This document shows positions 7,120-15,621 of a stretch of DNA of 64,000 bases, one piece after another. The stretch covers positions 8,218 to 72,217 of the forward strand of contig CAYSAU010000018.1 in the NCBI GenBank assembly GCA_964429135.1, in the 5' to 3' direction. Within the stretch, counting starts at the first letter, position 1. Each line of letters begins with the position of its first letter. Below the pieces are notes generated by a model. It ran no database searches. It had not been told where the DNA came from and worked only from the letters and a program-made list of their open reading frames with translations. The stretch is from CAZSDU01 sp964429135. Lineage in GTDB: Bacteria; Bacteroidota; Bacteroidia; Bacteroidales; FEN-979. Both the position numbers and the translations under genes were made by a program.

Positions 7120-8394
7120 ATGACATCTCAGATCACGTTTTATTTCAGCCAGCTTTTATTAAAAAAAATAATTAGTCCGCAAGGAGAGGTTATCGGAAAA
7201 ATAAGGGATTTTCTGATTGATCTTACACCTTGGGCCTCAGATATTCACGAACCGGTCAGGCCACGGGTGATTGCGGTCAGGGTCAAGGTTCATGGTCGGG
7301 TAAGGGTGTATGATTTTTCATCTTTTGAAATCAAAAAAATCAAAGGACAAATAAAGATCATCTGCAAAGAGATCAATGAACTCAGTGAAAATACGTTTAC
7401 CAATTCCTTATGGATTAAAGAGAACATCCTTGACAAACAGATTGTGGATATCAACGGACGTAAACTAGTTAGGGTAAATGACATAAGAATGGTAATGATT
7501 CCCTCAGGAGCCTTTGCACTGGCCGTGGATGTTGGCCTGGAAGGATTGTTGCGAAGGATAGGATTTGAAGGGCTTTTACAAAAAATTTTAGGTCAAATTG
7601 GATTATCTATTCCTGACCGGTTTATTCTCTGGGATGATATTGAAGCAGTTGATTTCAACAATGCAAGCATTAAATTGTCTAAAGCTTCTTCCAAGTTATC
7701 TACCCTGCACCCATCCGATCTTGCCGATATTATTGAGGAACTTGATAAGGCTTCGAGGACCTATGTTTTCGCTTCACTGGATGAGGAAAAGGCAGCCGAT
7801 GTGCTGGAAGAACTTGAAACGGATGCCCAGATTCATATTGTGGAAAGCCTTCCAAAGGAGAAAGTCGCTGATCTGCTTGAAAAAATGCCTGCTGATGAAG
7901 TGGCAGATATTCTTGATGAACTCAGAGATGAAAAAGCGGAGGAATTACTCAATGAAATGGAAAAGGAATCTTCAGAGGAAGTCAGGGAACTGCTCGAATA
8001 CCCGGATAAAGTGGTGGGTTCTTTAATGACGACTGATTTCATGACATTCAGTGATGACCTAACCGTTGAGGAAGTCCTCTCAGCAATCAGAAAAGAAAAG
8101 CCCGAACCTTCATACATCTATTCCATTTTTATTGTTGATAAAAATGAGCGGCTGATTGCCTCGATTCCCTTGGGGGAGCTGGTTGTTGCAGAGCCCTCTT
8201 CCCCCCTTAAAAACATCATGGTGAAAAACCCCATCAGCGTATTGGATGAGGATAAGGTTGATGCGCTGGCCGAACTTGTTTCCAAATATAATCTTATGGC
8301 TGTCCCGGTTGTCAATAAAGACCATCAAATGGAAGGAGTCGTCGTGGTAGAAGACATTGTAGACGATCTTTTAAACAGAAGAAAGACAAAGTAA
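7120..8394 (+). CDS. PRC-barrel / MgtE_N / CBS-pair protein without membrane domain
   Basis: A 424-residue soluble protein. The N-terminal half has two PRC-barrel-like segments (about 10-90 and 105-180). Then comes the acidic helical MgtE N domain (about 195-300; repeats of LEELETD, LLEKMPADEVADILDEL) and a CBS pair (about 310-420; MTTDFMTFSDDLTVEEV, IMVKNPISVLDEDKVDALAEL). In MgtE channels these parts sense Mg2+, but the membrane pore domain is absent. Such stand-alone proteins elsewhere often accompany NRAMP-type metal transporters; none is adjacent here, although corA lies 1.3 kb downstream. Start: ATG 7120 with a strong AAGGAGG five to seven bases upstream. The leader may be regulatory. 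Likely role: cytosolic divalent-metal sensing (inference). Confidence 0.82.
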   Translation: MTSQITFYFSQLLLKKIISPQGEVIGKIRDFLIDLTPWASDIHEPVRPRVIAVRVKVHGRVRVYDFSSFEIKKIKGQIKIICKEINELSENTFTNSLWIKENILDKQIVDINGRKLVRVNDIRMVMIPSGAFALAVDVGLEGLLRRIGFEGLLQKILGQIGLSIPDRFILWDDIEAVDFNNASIKLSKASSKLSTLHPSDLADIIEELDKASRTYVFASLDEEKAADVLEELETDAQIHIVESLPKEKVADLLEKMPADEVADILDELRDEKAEELLNEMEKESSEEVRELLEYPDKVVGSLMTTDFMTFSDDLTVEEVLSAIRKEKPEPSYIYSIFIVDKNERLIASIPLGELVVAEPSSPLKNIMVKNPISVLDEDKVDALAELVSKYNLMAVPVVNKDHQMEGVVVVEDIVDDLLNRRKTK

Positions 8395-8519
8395 TCCTGC
8401 CCCTTGCTGTTTTCTCAAAGATCTGACTCCATTCTGCGGGAAAGTTTTCAACAATTTTAAAAAATCATGGTTTAATCATATTACCTTTTCATCCCAACCC
8501 GGATTAAGCATAAAAAGTG

Positions 8520-8527
8520 TAAATTTG
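8520..8527 (+). promoter_or_regulatory. Predicted -7 box for ssb
   Basis: TAAATTTG matches TAnnTTTG, 35 bases before the ssb ATG. Confidence 0.5.
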
Positions 8528-8562
8528 TTTCACGGAGTGTTAACATTTAAAAATGAAAGAAA

Positions 8563-8991
8563 ATGGCAACTGGAGTCAACAAAGTGATTTTGATCGGAAA
8601 TCTGGGAAGAGATCCTGAGGTTCAAAATTTTGAAAACGGAGTCAAAAAGGCCACTTTTACCTTGGCTACAACTGAGGCATACAAAGGCAAAGATGGGGAA
8701 AAAACACAGCATACAGAGTGGCATAATATTGTGATGTGGAGGGGATTGGCTGATGTATCCGAACGTTTCCTGAAAAAAGGCAGCTCGATTTATTTGGAGG
8801 GCCGAATTCGCAAACGCGAATATGAAGACAAAGAAGGACAGAAAAGATTTATTTACGAAATTCTGGGCGATTCAATGCAGATGCTGGGCGGGGCTCCACG
8901 TAGAGAGGAAGGGAACGGAATCTCTGCCGCAACAGCTTCTGTTGATGAGGCGCCAATGGTGAGCGCCCCGGAGGATGATCTTCCATTCTGA
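8563..8991 (+). CDS. ssb: Single-stranded DNA-binding protein
   Basis: A 142-residue SSB that coats single-stranded DNA in replication, recombination and repair. The OB fold covers residues 1-110 (NKVILIGNLGRDPEV, TEWHNIVMWRGLADVSERFLKKGSSIYLEGRI). A short disordered linker ends in the acidic tip DDLPF, which binds partner proteins. It is followed by gldD and corA; a GC-rich hairpin separates it from gldD. This ssb-gldD neighbourhood recurs across Bacteroidota. Confidence 0.96.
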   Translation: MATGVNKVILIGNLGRDPEVQNFENGVKKATFTLATTEAYKGKDGEKTQHTEWHNIVMWRGLADVSERFLKKGSSIYLEGRIRKREYEDKEGQKRFIYEILGDSMQMLGGAPRREEGNGISAATASVDEAPMVSAPEDDLPF

Positions 8992-9009
8992 TCAGCTTGG
9001 TGAAATGAC

Positions 9010-9046
9010 GGGGTGGCAAAATAGTTAATGTGCTATTTCCCACCCC
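9010..9046 (+). terminator. Hairpin between ssb and gldD
   Basis: GGGGTGG (9010-9016) pairs with CCACCCC (9040-9046), and the inner bases AATAG/CTATT extend the stem with a small bulge. Only TTT follows, so termination may be partial. Confidence 0.45.
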
Positions 9047-9065
9047 TTTGGCTTGATGGAATAAT

Positions 9066-9686
9066 ATGAAAAGAATACGCTTCATTTCATTGGTTTTTAT
9101 TGCAGGGCTTTTTTTAAGTTCCTGCACCAATGGGGATACTCCCAAACCGAGGGGTTATTTCCGCATTGACTTTCCGGAAAGGGATTACCGTATATTCGAT
9201 ACCACTTACCCTTACACTTTTGAGTATCCGGTATATGCCAGAATATTGCCTGATGATTCAAAACTGTCTGAACCTTTCTGGATTAATATTCATTATCCGC
9301 AATTTCATGCCCAGCTTCACCTGAGTTTTAAGCATGTAAACCATAACTTGGCACAATATCTGGAAGATTCGCGTAATCTTGTCAATAAGCATATTCCCAA
9401 AGCCAATGCCATTACCCAGCGGGAATACACTGATCCGGAAAGGCGGGTTTACGGCCTGGTATACGACATACGGGGTCCGGATGCGGCCTCTGTATACCAG
9501 TTCTATCTGACCGACAGTTTATCCAGCTTTATCCGGGGAGCTTTATATTTTGATCTGGTTCCAAACAATGATTCCCTGGCTCCGGTGATTGATTTTTTGA
9601 AATATGATATTGCACATATGATCAATACCTTTAAATGGAAACAAATCCCTCATCAATCCAGCCCAATCCATGATAGAAACCATTAA
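9066..9686 (+). CDS. gldD: Gliding motility lipoprotein GldD
   Basis: A 206-residue lipoprotein with a lipobox ending at Cys20 (FLSSC). The motif PKPRGYFRIDFPERDY directly after the linker is diagnostic of GldD, followed by WINIHYPQFHAQLHLSFK. In Flavobacterium johnsoniae GldD is needed for gliding and type IX secretion, but homologues occur in non-gliding relatives. It lies between ssb and corA, and its last 17 bases overlap the corA start. GldE, its usual neighbour, is not encoded here. Confidence 0.9.
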   Translation: MKRIRFISLVFIAGLFLSSCTNGDTPKPRGYFRIDFPERDYRIFDTTYPYTFEYPVYARILPDDSKLSEPFWINIHYPQFHAQLHLSFKHVNHNLAQYLEDSRNLVNKHIPKANAITQREYTDPERRVYGLVYDIRGPDAASVYQFYLTDSLSSFIRGALYFDLVPNNDSLAPVIDFLKYDIAHMINTFKWKQIPHQSSPIHDRNH

Positions 9687-10581
9687 ATTTGGGACCTTGC
9701 GCTGGTCGCACATTGTTCGGCCAAGTGAAGAAGATCTGAAAGCGCTTCAGGATCACTACCATTTTCATCCCCTTGATCTGGAGGACTGCCGTTCTTATAT
9801 TAATCTGCGACCTAAAATTGACGTTTACGACGATTATTATTTTCTTATCCTGCATTTCCCCGCACTCGATTCTACCCAAACCTTTGTGGATATCCGTGAA
9901 ATAAAAATATTCTGGGGCAGGGATTACCTGATCACCATCAGTAAATCCCATTGGTTGGTCAAGGAAATGTTCAACAAAGAAATCAACCGGTCACTGACGG
10001 GTCAGAAAATGGAAGTGGGTAGCAGCGACGCCCTTTTATACCAGATTCTTGAATCCCTGATGAAAGAAGCTCAGAAACTGGCGGAGAGAATTGACAAGGA
10101 CGTGGACGGTTGCGGGAAATCGCTCTTCAGCAGGAATGCGGAAAAAACCATTGAGAAAATTTCTATTACGCGGAAAAATGTCATCCTGATGAATACCATG
10201 TTCAGACCGCAGTTGCTCTTATTTAATAAATTGCAAAGTGGATCCATCAAGGGATTTGCTGACGACATGGAAGACTACTGGGGAAATATTCTGGATTATA
10301 ACCAGAAGATCTGGGACATGGTGGAAGATGATGCTGAACTGATCCGTGGCTATTCAACCACTTTCGATTCCCTTCAGGTTAATAAGACCAACGAAGTCAT
10401 AAAGATCCTGACACTGATTTCTTCCATTCTGCTTCCATTGACTTTTATTGCAAGCCTGTATGGAATGAATATCAAATTACCCATTCAGGAACATCCATAT
10501 TCTTTCATTATCGTGGCTTCAGGAATGATTGTGATCGCTTTGGGGATGTTTATATATTTCAAGTTGAAGCGTTGGTTATAG
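9670..10581 (+). CDS. corA: CorA family divalent cation channel
   Basis: A 303-residue Mg2+/Co2+ channel. The N-terminal two-thirds form the cytosolic funnel with long helices. Two C-terminal membrane helices are joined by the YGMN selectivity signature (SLYGMNIKLP), and the protein ends in the basic tail KLKRWL. The start overlaps gldD by 17 bases, suggesting coupled translation. Its end overlaps the convergent DAHP synthase gene by six bases. Together with the MgtE_N-CBS protein it hints at local grouping of Mg-related genes. Confidence 0.93.
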   Translation: MIETIKFGTLRWSHIVRPSEEDLKALQDHYHFHPLDLEDCRSYINLRPKIDVYDDYYFLILHFPALDSTQTFVDIREIKIFWGRDYLITISKSHWLVKEMFNKEINRSLTGQKMEVGSSDALLYQILESLMKEAQKLAERIDKDVDGCGKSLFSRNAEKTIEKISITRKNVILMNTMFRPQLLLFNKLQSGSIKGFADDMEDYWGNILDYNQKIWDMVEDDAELIRGYSTTFDSLQVNKTNEVIKILTLISSILLPLTFIASLYGMNIKLPIQEHPYSFIIVASGMIVIALGMFIYFKLKRWL

Positions 10582-11673
10582 CCCTTCAGCTTCGTTCATC
10601 ACATCGATCTGACGCTGTATCCCCTCTTCATGTACCGATGCCAGTAAACGCATGATGAATTCCTTGCTCAACCCCATTTTAACACCGGCTTCCACCCTGT
10701 CATGAATGATCTGGTTCCAGCGTTTCAGTTGGAGAATGGTTATTTTATTGGCCTTTTTATATTTTCCGATGTCTTCCACAATCATCATCCTCCTTGACAG
10801 GATATCGATGAGTTCCTCATCCAGTTTGTCAATCTCTGAACGAAGGGTTTCCAGCTTATTTTCAAAGTCAATGTTTCCGCTTTCCCGTCGGATAATCAGT
10901 TTAGAGATCAAGGCCTGAAGACTGGCGGGAGTGAGTTGTTGATTTTTATCGGTAAGTGCCTGGGCAGGATGGGTATGGGCTTCTATCATCAATCCGTTCA
11001 TTTCAAGATCGAGTGATTTCTGGGCGGTTGGCAGAATCATTTCCCTGTTCCCGCAGATATGGCTTGGATCAGAGAACACTGGCAGGTTTGGGCAAAGTCT
11101 TTTCAGTTCGATGGGAATCTCCCACATGGGAGAATTCCGGTAGGGGGAGCGGTTAAAAAATGAAAATCCCCGGTGAACCGCAATGAGTTTTCTGATCCCC
11201 ATCCGGTTAAGCCTTTCGATGGCTCCAAGCCAGGTTTTCAGATCCGGGTTCAACGGATTTTTGACCAAAACAGGAATATCGCTTCCTTTGAGCACATCTC
11301 CGATTTCTTGTACCGAAAAAGGATTGACTACCGTGCGTGCGCCTATCCACAGGATATCTATCCCGTGGTCCAGCGCTTCTCTCACATGACTTGGATTGGC
11401 TACTTCAACGGCTACCATCAGGTTTGTTTCTTTTTTCACCTGCTGTAGCCATTTCAGACCTTGTACACCCACTCCCTCAAAAGATTCCGGACGTGTTCTC
11501 GGCTTCCAGACGCCTGCCCTGAAAACCCTGACTTGAGGAATAAGGGATAGTGCTCGGGCAGTTTCCATTACCTGACTTTCGGTTTCAGCGCTGCATGGAC
11601 CAGCAATCATCAGAGGCTGAGCTGAAACCGGCAGCCATTCTTCCAGGGGAATTATTGTCAGGGGTGTGATCAT
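10576..11673 (-). CDS. Bifunctional DAHP synthase / chorismate mutase (type II)
   Basis: A 365-residue fusion for aromatic amino acid synthesis. Residues 1-265 are a DAHP synthase of the KDO8P-synthase-like class (LMIAGPCSAETESQVMETA, FRAGVWKPRTRPESFEG, KNPLNPDLKTWLGAIERL, IAVHRGFS, SDPSHICGNRE), condensing PEP and erythrose-4-phosphate. Residues about 270-360 are an AroQ-type chorismate mutase (LETLRSEIDKLDEELIDILSRRMMIVEDIGKYKK). The ATG at 11673 is preferred; an upstream in-frame TTG at 11682 overlaps the predicted -7 box. It is preceded by the 162-residue membrane protein gene (18-base gap). Confidence 0.94.
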   Translation of the reverse strand: MITPLTIIPLEEWLPVSAQPLMIAGPCSAETESQVMETARALSLIPQVRVFRAGVWKPRTRPESFEGVGVQGLKWLQQVKKETNLMVAVEVANPSHVREALDHGIDILWIGARTVVNPFSVQEIGDVLKGSDIPVLVKNPLNPDLKTWLGAIERLNRMGIRKLIAVHRGFSFFNRSPYRNSPMWEIPIELKRLCPNLPVFSDPSHICGNREMILPTAQKSLDLEMNGLMIEAHTHPAQALTDKNQQLTPASLQALISKLIIRRESGNIDFENKLETLRSEIDKLDEELIDILSRRMMIVEDIGKYKKANKITILQLKRWNQIIHDRVEAGVKMGLSKEFIMRLLASVHEEGIQRQIDVMNEAEGL

Positions 11674-11679
11674 CAGGGA

Positions 11680-11687
11680 CAAAGGTA
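11680..11687 (-). promoter_or_regulatory. Predicted -7 box for the DAHP synthase gene
   Basis: TACCTTTG lies six bases before the ATG, implying a nearly leaderless transcript, unless the gene is read through from the upstream membrane-protein gene. Confidence 0.35.
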
Positions 11688-11691
11688 CAGA

Positions 11692-12180
11692 TTATTCCCG
11701 CCAGAAAATTAATTTCCAGAGATTGGAAAAGACCTTTAATGCTGAAATGACCATACCAATGATCAATAAGATGGGAAGAACCTTATCAATCCAGGCAAGA
11801 TGATGTAAATGGCTGAAATTAAAAGGATAAATAAAGAAAAGCACGATCATGGTTATAAAACCTGAAGCTTCAAGGATCATCCGTGATAAGTACCGGATCG
11901 CAGGATGATCAATCAGCAGCATCAGGGTATTTCCACCGATCTGGATCAGCAGATTCATATTGAGGATCCATAATACAGCGCTGAAATTATCGCGTATAAA
12001 ACTCAGTTTCCATTCAGGGATTTTATTCACGATCCAAAGGAAGATCAGGTTGAAAATGATGGAGGTAATATATTCTCCTCGACGTTTGCTCCATTTTTTA
12101 TCATGATGCCAGTGGGTTTTTCCGTAATCGTCGATACGGCGTGCCCAAGGGGGCATGTTGTCATTCCGTGGGTTTTTCAT
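11692..12180 (-). CDS. Four-helix membrane protein of unknown function
   Basis: A 162-residue protein I do not recognise. The first 35 residues are hydrophilic and charged (PPWARRIDDYGKTHWHHDKKWSKRRGEYI). About four hydrophobic helices follow: TSIIFNLIFLWIVNKI, FSAVLWILNMNLLIQIGGNTLMLLI, MILEASGFITMIVLFFIYPF and VLPILLIIGMVISALKVF. The protein ends in LIFWRE. The ATG at 12180 is used rather than the preceding in-frame TTG. It is upstream of, and probably co-transcribed with, the DAHP synthase gene. Nothing in the sequence shows a function. Confidence 0.8.
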   Translation of the reverse strand: MKNPRNDNMPPWARRIDDYGKTHWHHDKKWSKRRGEYITSIIFNLIFLWIVNKIPEWKLSFIRDNFSAVLWILNMNLLIQIGGNTLMLLIDHPAIRYLSRMILEASGFITMIVLFFIYPFNFSHLHHLAWIDKVLPILLIIGMVISALKVFSNLWKLIFWRE

Positions 12181-12283
12181 CAATAAAAAATTTTTGCTCC
12201 TTTTGACGCATTTCAGGAAATAAAGTTACGTGGAAAGATATTCTCAGCCCATAGGATCAGCTGTTTTATTCCGGACATTTGAG

Positions 12284-12291
12284 TAAATTTG
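12284..12291 (+). promoter_or_regulatory. Predicted -7 box for asnS
   Basis: TAAATTTG, 20 bases before the ATG at 12312. It supports that start over an in-frame TTG at 12279, which lies ahead of the box. Confidence 0.5.
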
Positions 12292-12311
12292 CAGCATTAA
12301 AATGGAAGGTA

Positions 12312-13709
12312 ATGGAACATACAAGAAGGAATAAAATTGTCGATCTGTTGAAATCGAACGAATTTGGGCGTGAAGTATTGATTAAAGGCTGGGTACGCAC
12401 GAAGCGTGGAAATAAAAATATCAATTTCATTGCCTTGAATGATGGTTCCGTGATTCATCATATTCAGATTGTGGTGGAAGTTGCCGGCTTTGATGAAAAC
12501 CTTCTGAAGACCATCACCACGGGGAGTTGTATGGCGGTGAAGGGTATCCTGGTTGAATCCATGGGTCAGGGACAGCATGTGGAAGTTCAGGCCAAGGAGA
12601 TCGAAGTTTACGGAACAGCTGACCCTGAAACCTATCCTTTACAGAAAAAGGGGCATTCCCTTGAATTCCTGCGTGAGATCGCTCACCTTCGTCCTCGCAC
12701 CAACACCTTCGGGGCTATACTCCGTATCCGTCATGCCATGGCGTATGCCATTCATAAATATTTCAATAACCAGGGCTTTTATTGTTTACATTCCCCCATT
12801 ATTACCGGAAGCGATGCCGAAGGTGCTGGTGCAATGTTCAGGGTGACTACACTGGAGCCCAGCAACCCTCCGCTCAGAGAAGATGGGCAGGTAGACTTTA
12901 CCCAGGATTTCTTCGGGAAAGAGACCAACCTGACTGTTTCCGGGCAGCTGGAAGCCGAACTTGGTGCCATGGCACTTTCACTGGTTTATACTTTTGGACC
13001 TACTTTCCGGGCAGAAAATTCCAATACCCCCCGCCACCTTGCTGAATTCTGGATGATAGAACCGGAGATGGCCTTTTATGATATTCAAGACAACATGGAC
13101 CTGGCAGAGGATTTTCTGAAATTTCTGATGAAATATGCCCTGGATCATTGTTTCGATGACCTGGAATTCTTGAACCAGATGTATGACCAGGAATTGATCG
13201 GGAGGATAAAAGCGATCATCAGTAGTCAGTTTGAACGCCTGACCTATACGCGTGCCGTTGAAATTTTAATGGCCTCGGGACAGAGCTGGGAATTTCCCGT
13301 TTCCTGGGGTGCCGACCTTCAGGCTGAACATGAAAGATACCTGGTGGAAAAGCATTTCGGGAAACCGGTTATGCTCACTGATTATCCCAAAGATATTAAG
13401 GCGTTCTACATGAAACAGAATGCTGATGGGAAAACGGTTCGCGGTATGGATGTCCTTTTTCCCAAAATTGGGGAGATCATTGGCGGTTCACAGCGCGAAG
13501 AAAACCTGGAAGCCCTGATGCGCCGGATTCATGAAATGAATATTCCCGAAAAAGATGTATGGTGGTACCTGGATACCCGGAAATTCGGAACAGCTCCCCA
13601 TGCCGGGTTTGGCCTCGGTTTTGAACGGCTTATCCTCTTTGTTACAGGAATGGGAAATATCCGCGATGTTATTCCTTTCCCACGCACCCCAAAAAACGCG
13701 GAATTTTAA
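12312..13709 (+). CDS. asnS: Asparaginyl-tRNA synthetase
   Basis: A 465-residue class IIb synthetase that charges tRNA-Asn. The N-terminal OB-fold anticodon-binding domain (about 10-115) contains VLIKGWVRTKRGNKNINFIALNDGS. The catalytic domain shows motif 2 (FRAENSNTPRHLAEFWMIEPEMAF) and motif 3 (GFGLGFERLILF), with the Asn-type strand EAEGAGAMFRVTT before the insert. Length and architecture are standard. It stands alone; a 167-base gap with no visible gene separates it from recJ. Confidence 0.96.
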   Translation: MEHTRRNKIVDLLKSNEFGREVLIKGWVRTKRGNKNINFIALNDGSVIHHIQIVVEVAGFDENLLKTITTGSCMAVKGILVESMGQGQHVEVQAKEIEVYGTADPETYPLQKKGHSLEFLREIAHLRPRTNTFGAILRIRHAMAYAIHKYFNNQGFYCLHSPIITGSDAEGAGAMFRVTTLEPSNPPLREDGQVDFTQDFFGKETNLTVSGQLEAELGAMALSLVYTFGPTFRAENSNTPRHLAEFWMIEPEMAFYDIQDNMDLAEDFLKFLMKYALDHCFDDLEFLNQMYDQELIGRIKAIISSQFERLTYTRAVEILMASGQSWEFPVSWGADLQAEHERYLVEKHFGKPVMLTDYPKDIKAFYMKQNADGKTVRGMDVLFPKIGEIIGGSQREENLEALMRRIHEMNIPEKDVWWYLDTRKFGTAPHAGFGLGFERLILFVTGMGNIRDVIPFPRTPKNAEF

Positions 13710-13843
13710 TTCCGGGGAATAATCAGTGCTCTGAGGCCACCATTCTTCCATCGTTCTTCTGCTGTCAAACCATGACCAGCTACGCCGAGAGAATCTGGAA
13801 ATGCATGCCAGTATGAGTTTAAAAAGACAGATAGGATTTCATT

Positions 13844-13851
13844 TATTTTTG
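13844..13851 (+). promoter_or_regulatory. Predicted -7 box for recJ
   Basis: TATTTTTG, 24 bases before the ATG at 13876; it places transcription after the earlier in-frame ATG at 13801. Confidence 0.45.
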
Positions 13852-13875
13852 TATTTTAGCCATAGCAAAAAAAGT

Positions 13876-15621
13876 ATGGAAAAACGTTGGGTGATTAAAT
13901 CTCAGGGGGATCCGGAGATTGTAGGTGGTTTGGCGAAAGCCCTGGGGATTGATTCCTGTCTTGCCAATTTACTGGTGCAAAGGGGAGTGACAACATTTGA
14001 TGAAGCCAGGGTTTTTTTTAGACCTGTTCTGACGGCGTTGCACGATCCCTTTTTGATGCGCGATATGGACAGTGCCATTGATCGTATCAGCCAGGCTTTG
14101 GCAAGAAGAGAAAAAATTCTGGTGTACGGGGATTATGACGTGGATGGCACTTCTGCAGTTGCACTCGTCTATACCTTTCTTCATAAAATCACCGATCAAC
14201 TGGATTTTTATATTCCCGATCGTTATATTGAAGGCTACGGAATTTCTTTCCAGGGGATAGATTTTGCTTTTGAACAAGGCTTCTCCCTGATCATTGCCTT
14301 GGATTGTGGCATTAAAGCGGTAGAAAAAATTGCCTATGCTGCTTCCAAAGGTATAGATTTCATTATATGTGATCATCATCGCCCCGGGGCTGAACTTCCG
14401 TCTGCCATCGCGGTACTTGATCCGAAACGCAGCGATTGCCCCTATCCCTATAAGGAACTTTCAGGTTGCGGTATCGGGTTTAAACTAATTCAGGCGTATG
14501 CCCAGAAATACAATATCCCGTTTGATGACCTTTTACAATACCTTGACCTGGTCGTGATAAGTATCGCTTCCGATATCGTGGATATCACCGGTGAAAACCG
14601 TATTCTTGCCCATTTCGGATTAAAACTGGTGAATACCTGTCCCCGACCGGGAATTGAGGCCCTACTCAAATACTCGGGGGTGGTGAAAAGAGAAGAAGTC
14701 AATAACGGCTTTGCCTTTAACAGGGAACTAACGATTTCTGACCTGGTATTTTTAATTGGACCTCGCATCAATGCTGCAGGAAGAATTGAAAGCGGAAAAA
14801 ATTCTGTCAGGCTGTTGATAACTCAAGATCCCCGGGAGGCACATCGTCTGGGCGTACAGATCAATAATTACAATAAGGAACGAAAAGATCTGGACACCCT
14901 TGCCACGCAACAGGCCATTGCCATGATCGGGAATTCTACCCGGCTTCTTCAGGCCAGGTCGACGGTGATCGATCACCCAGACTGGCATAAGGGGGTCATC
15001 GGAATTGTGGCCTCTCGGCTTACCGAAACCTTTTATCGACCCACTATCGTGTTTACCCATTCCAATGGACTGATGACGGGTTCAGCCCGTTCAGTCAGGG
15101 ATTTTGATATCTATGAGGCCATTGATGCTTGTTCTTCTTATTTAGAGCATTTCGGAGGTCATAAATTTGCTGCAGGATTATCGCTTAAACCAGAAAATTT
15201 TGAAGCATTCCGCAAGAAATTTGAGGAAGTGGTGGAAACAAAACTTCAGGGAGTGCAACTGGTTCCGGAACTGGAAATTGACTCACCGCTTCCCCTCAAT
15301 CATATCAGTTCACGCTTTTATAATGTGCTGAAACAATTTGCTCCTTTTGGCCCTGGGAACATGACTCCGCTTTTCCTGACAGAAGGCGTGATGGATACAG
15401 GTGGATCAAAGGTAGTAGGGAAAAATCATTTGAAATTATGTGTGGTTCATCCTGATGTGAATGGCGGTCCGTTTTCTGCCATTGCTTTCCAGCAGGGCGA
15501 ACACTTCTTTAAAATTGACAAAGGAATTCCATTCAATATCTGTTATCATGTTGAAGAAAATGAATGGAACGGATCCGTGACTCTACAGTTGAATATTAAA
15601 GATGTGAAATTTCCTGGTTAG
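13876..15621 (+). CDS. recJ: Single-stranded-DNA-specific exonuclease RecJ
   Basis: A 581-residue 5'-3' exonuclease acting in recombination and mismatch repair. The DHH domain has the metal-binding motifs DYDVDGTSAV, ALDCGIKA and CDHHRPG. The DHHA1 domain ends with FGGHKFAAGLSL, and a C-terminal OB-like domain follows (GPGNMTPLFLTEG). The ATG at 13876 (MEKRWVIKSQGDPE) is typical; the longer 5' extension from 13801 is unlikely because it precedes the promoter box. The 3' end overlaps the convergent phosphofructokinase gene by four bases. Confidence 0.95.
   Translation: MEKRWVIKSQGDPEIVGGLAKALGIDSCLANLLVQRGVTTFDEARVFFRPVLTALHDPFLMRDMDSAIDRISQALARREKILVYGDYDVDGTSAVALVYTFLHKITDQLDFYIPDRYIEGYGISFQGIDFAFEQGFSLIIALDCGIKAVEKIAYAASKGIDFIICDHHRPGAELPSAIAVLDPKRSDCPYPYKELSGCGIGFKLIQAYAQKYNIPFDDLLQYLDLVVISIASDIVDITGENRILAHFGLKLVNTCPRPGIEALLKYSGVVKREEVNNGFAFNRELTISDLVFLIGPRINAAGRIESGKNSVRLLITQDPREAHRLGVQINNYNKERKDLDTLATQQAIAMIGNSTRLLQARSTVIDHPDWHKGVIGIVASRLTETFYRPTIVFTHSNGLMTGSARSVRDFDIYEAIDACSSYLEHFGGHKFAAGLSLKPENFEAFRKKFEEVVETKLQGVQLVPELEIDSPLPLNHISSRFYNVLKQFAPFGPGNMTPLFLTEGVMDTGGSKVVGKNHLKLCVVHPDVNGGPFSAIAFQQGEHFFKIDKGIPFNICYHVEENEWNGSVTLQLNIKDVKFPG

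Noticed and set aside
7598..8026. 142-codon forward open frame in another frame of the MgtE_N gene
   Set aside because: Product of the repetitive acidic helices read in a second frame; Trp-, Lys- and Met-rich with no start signal.
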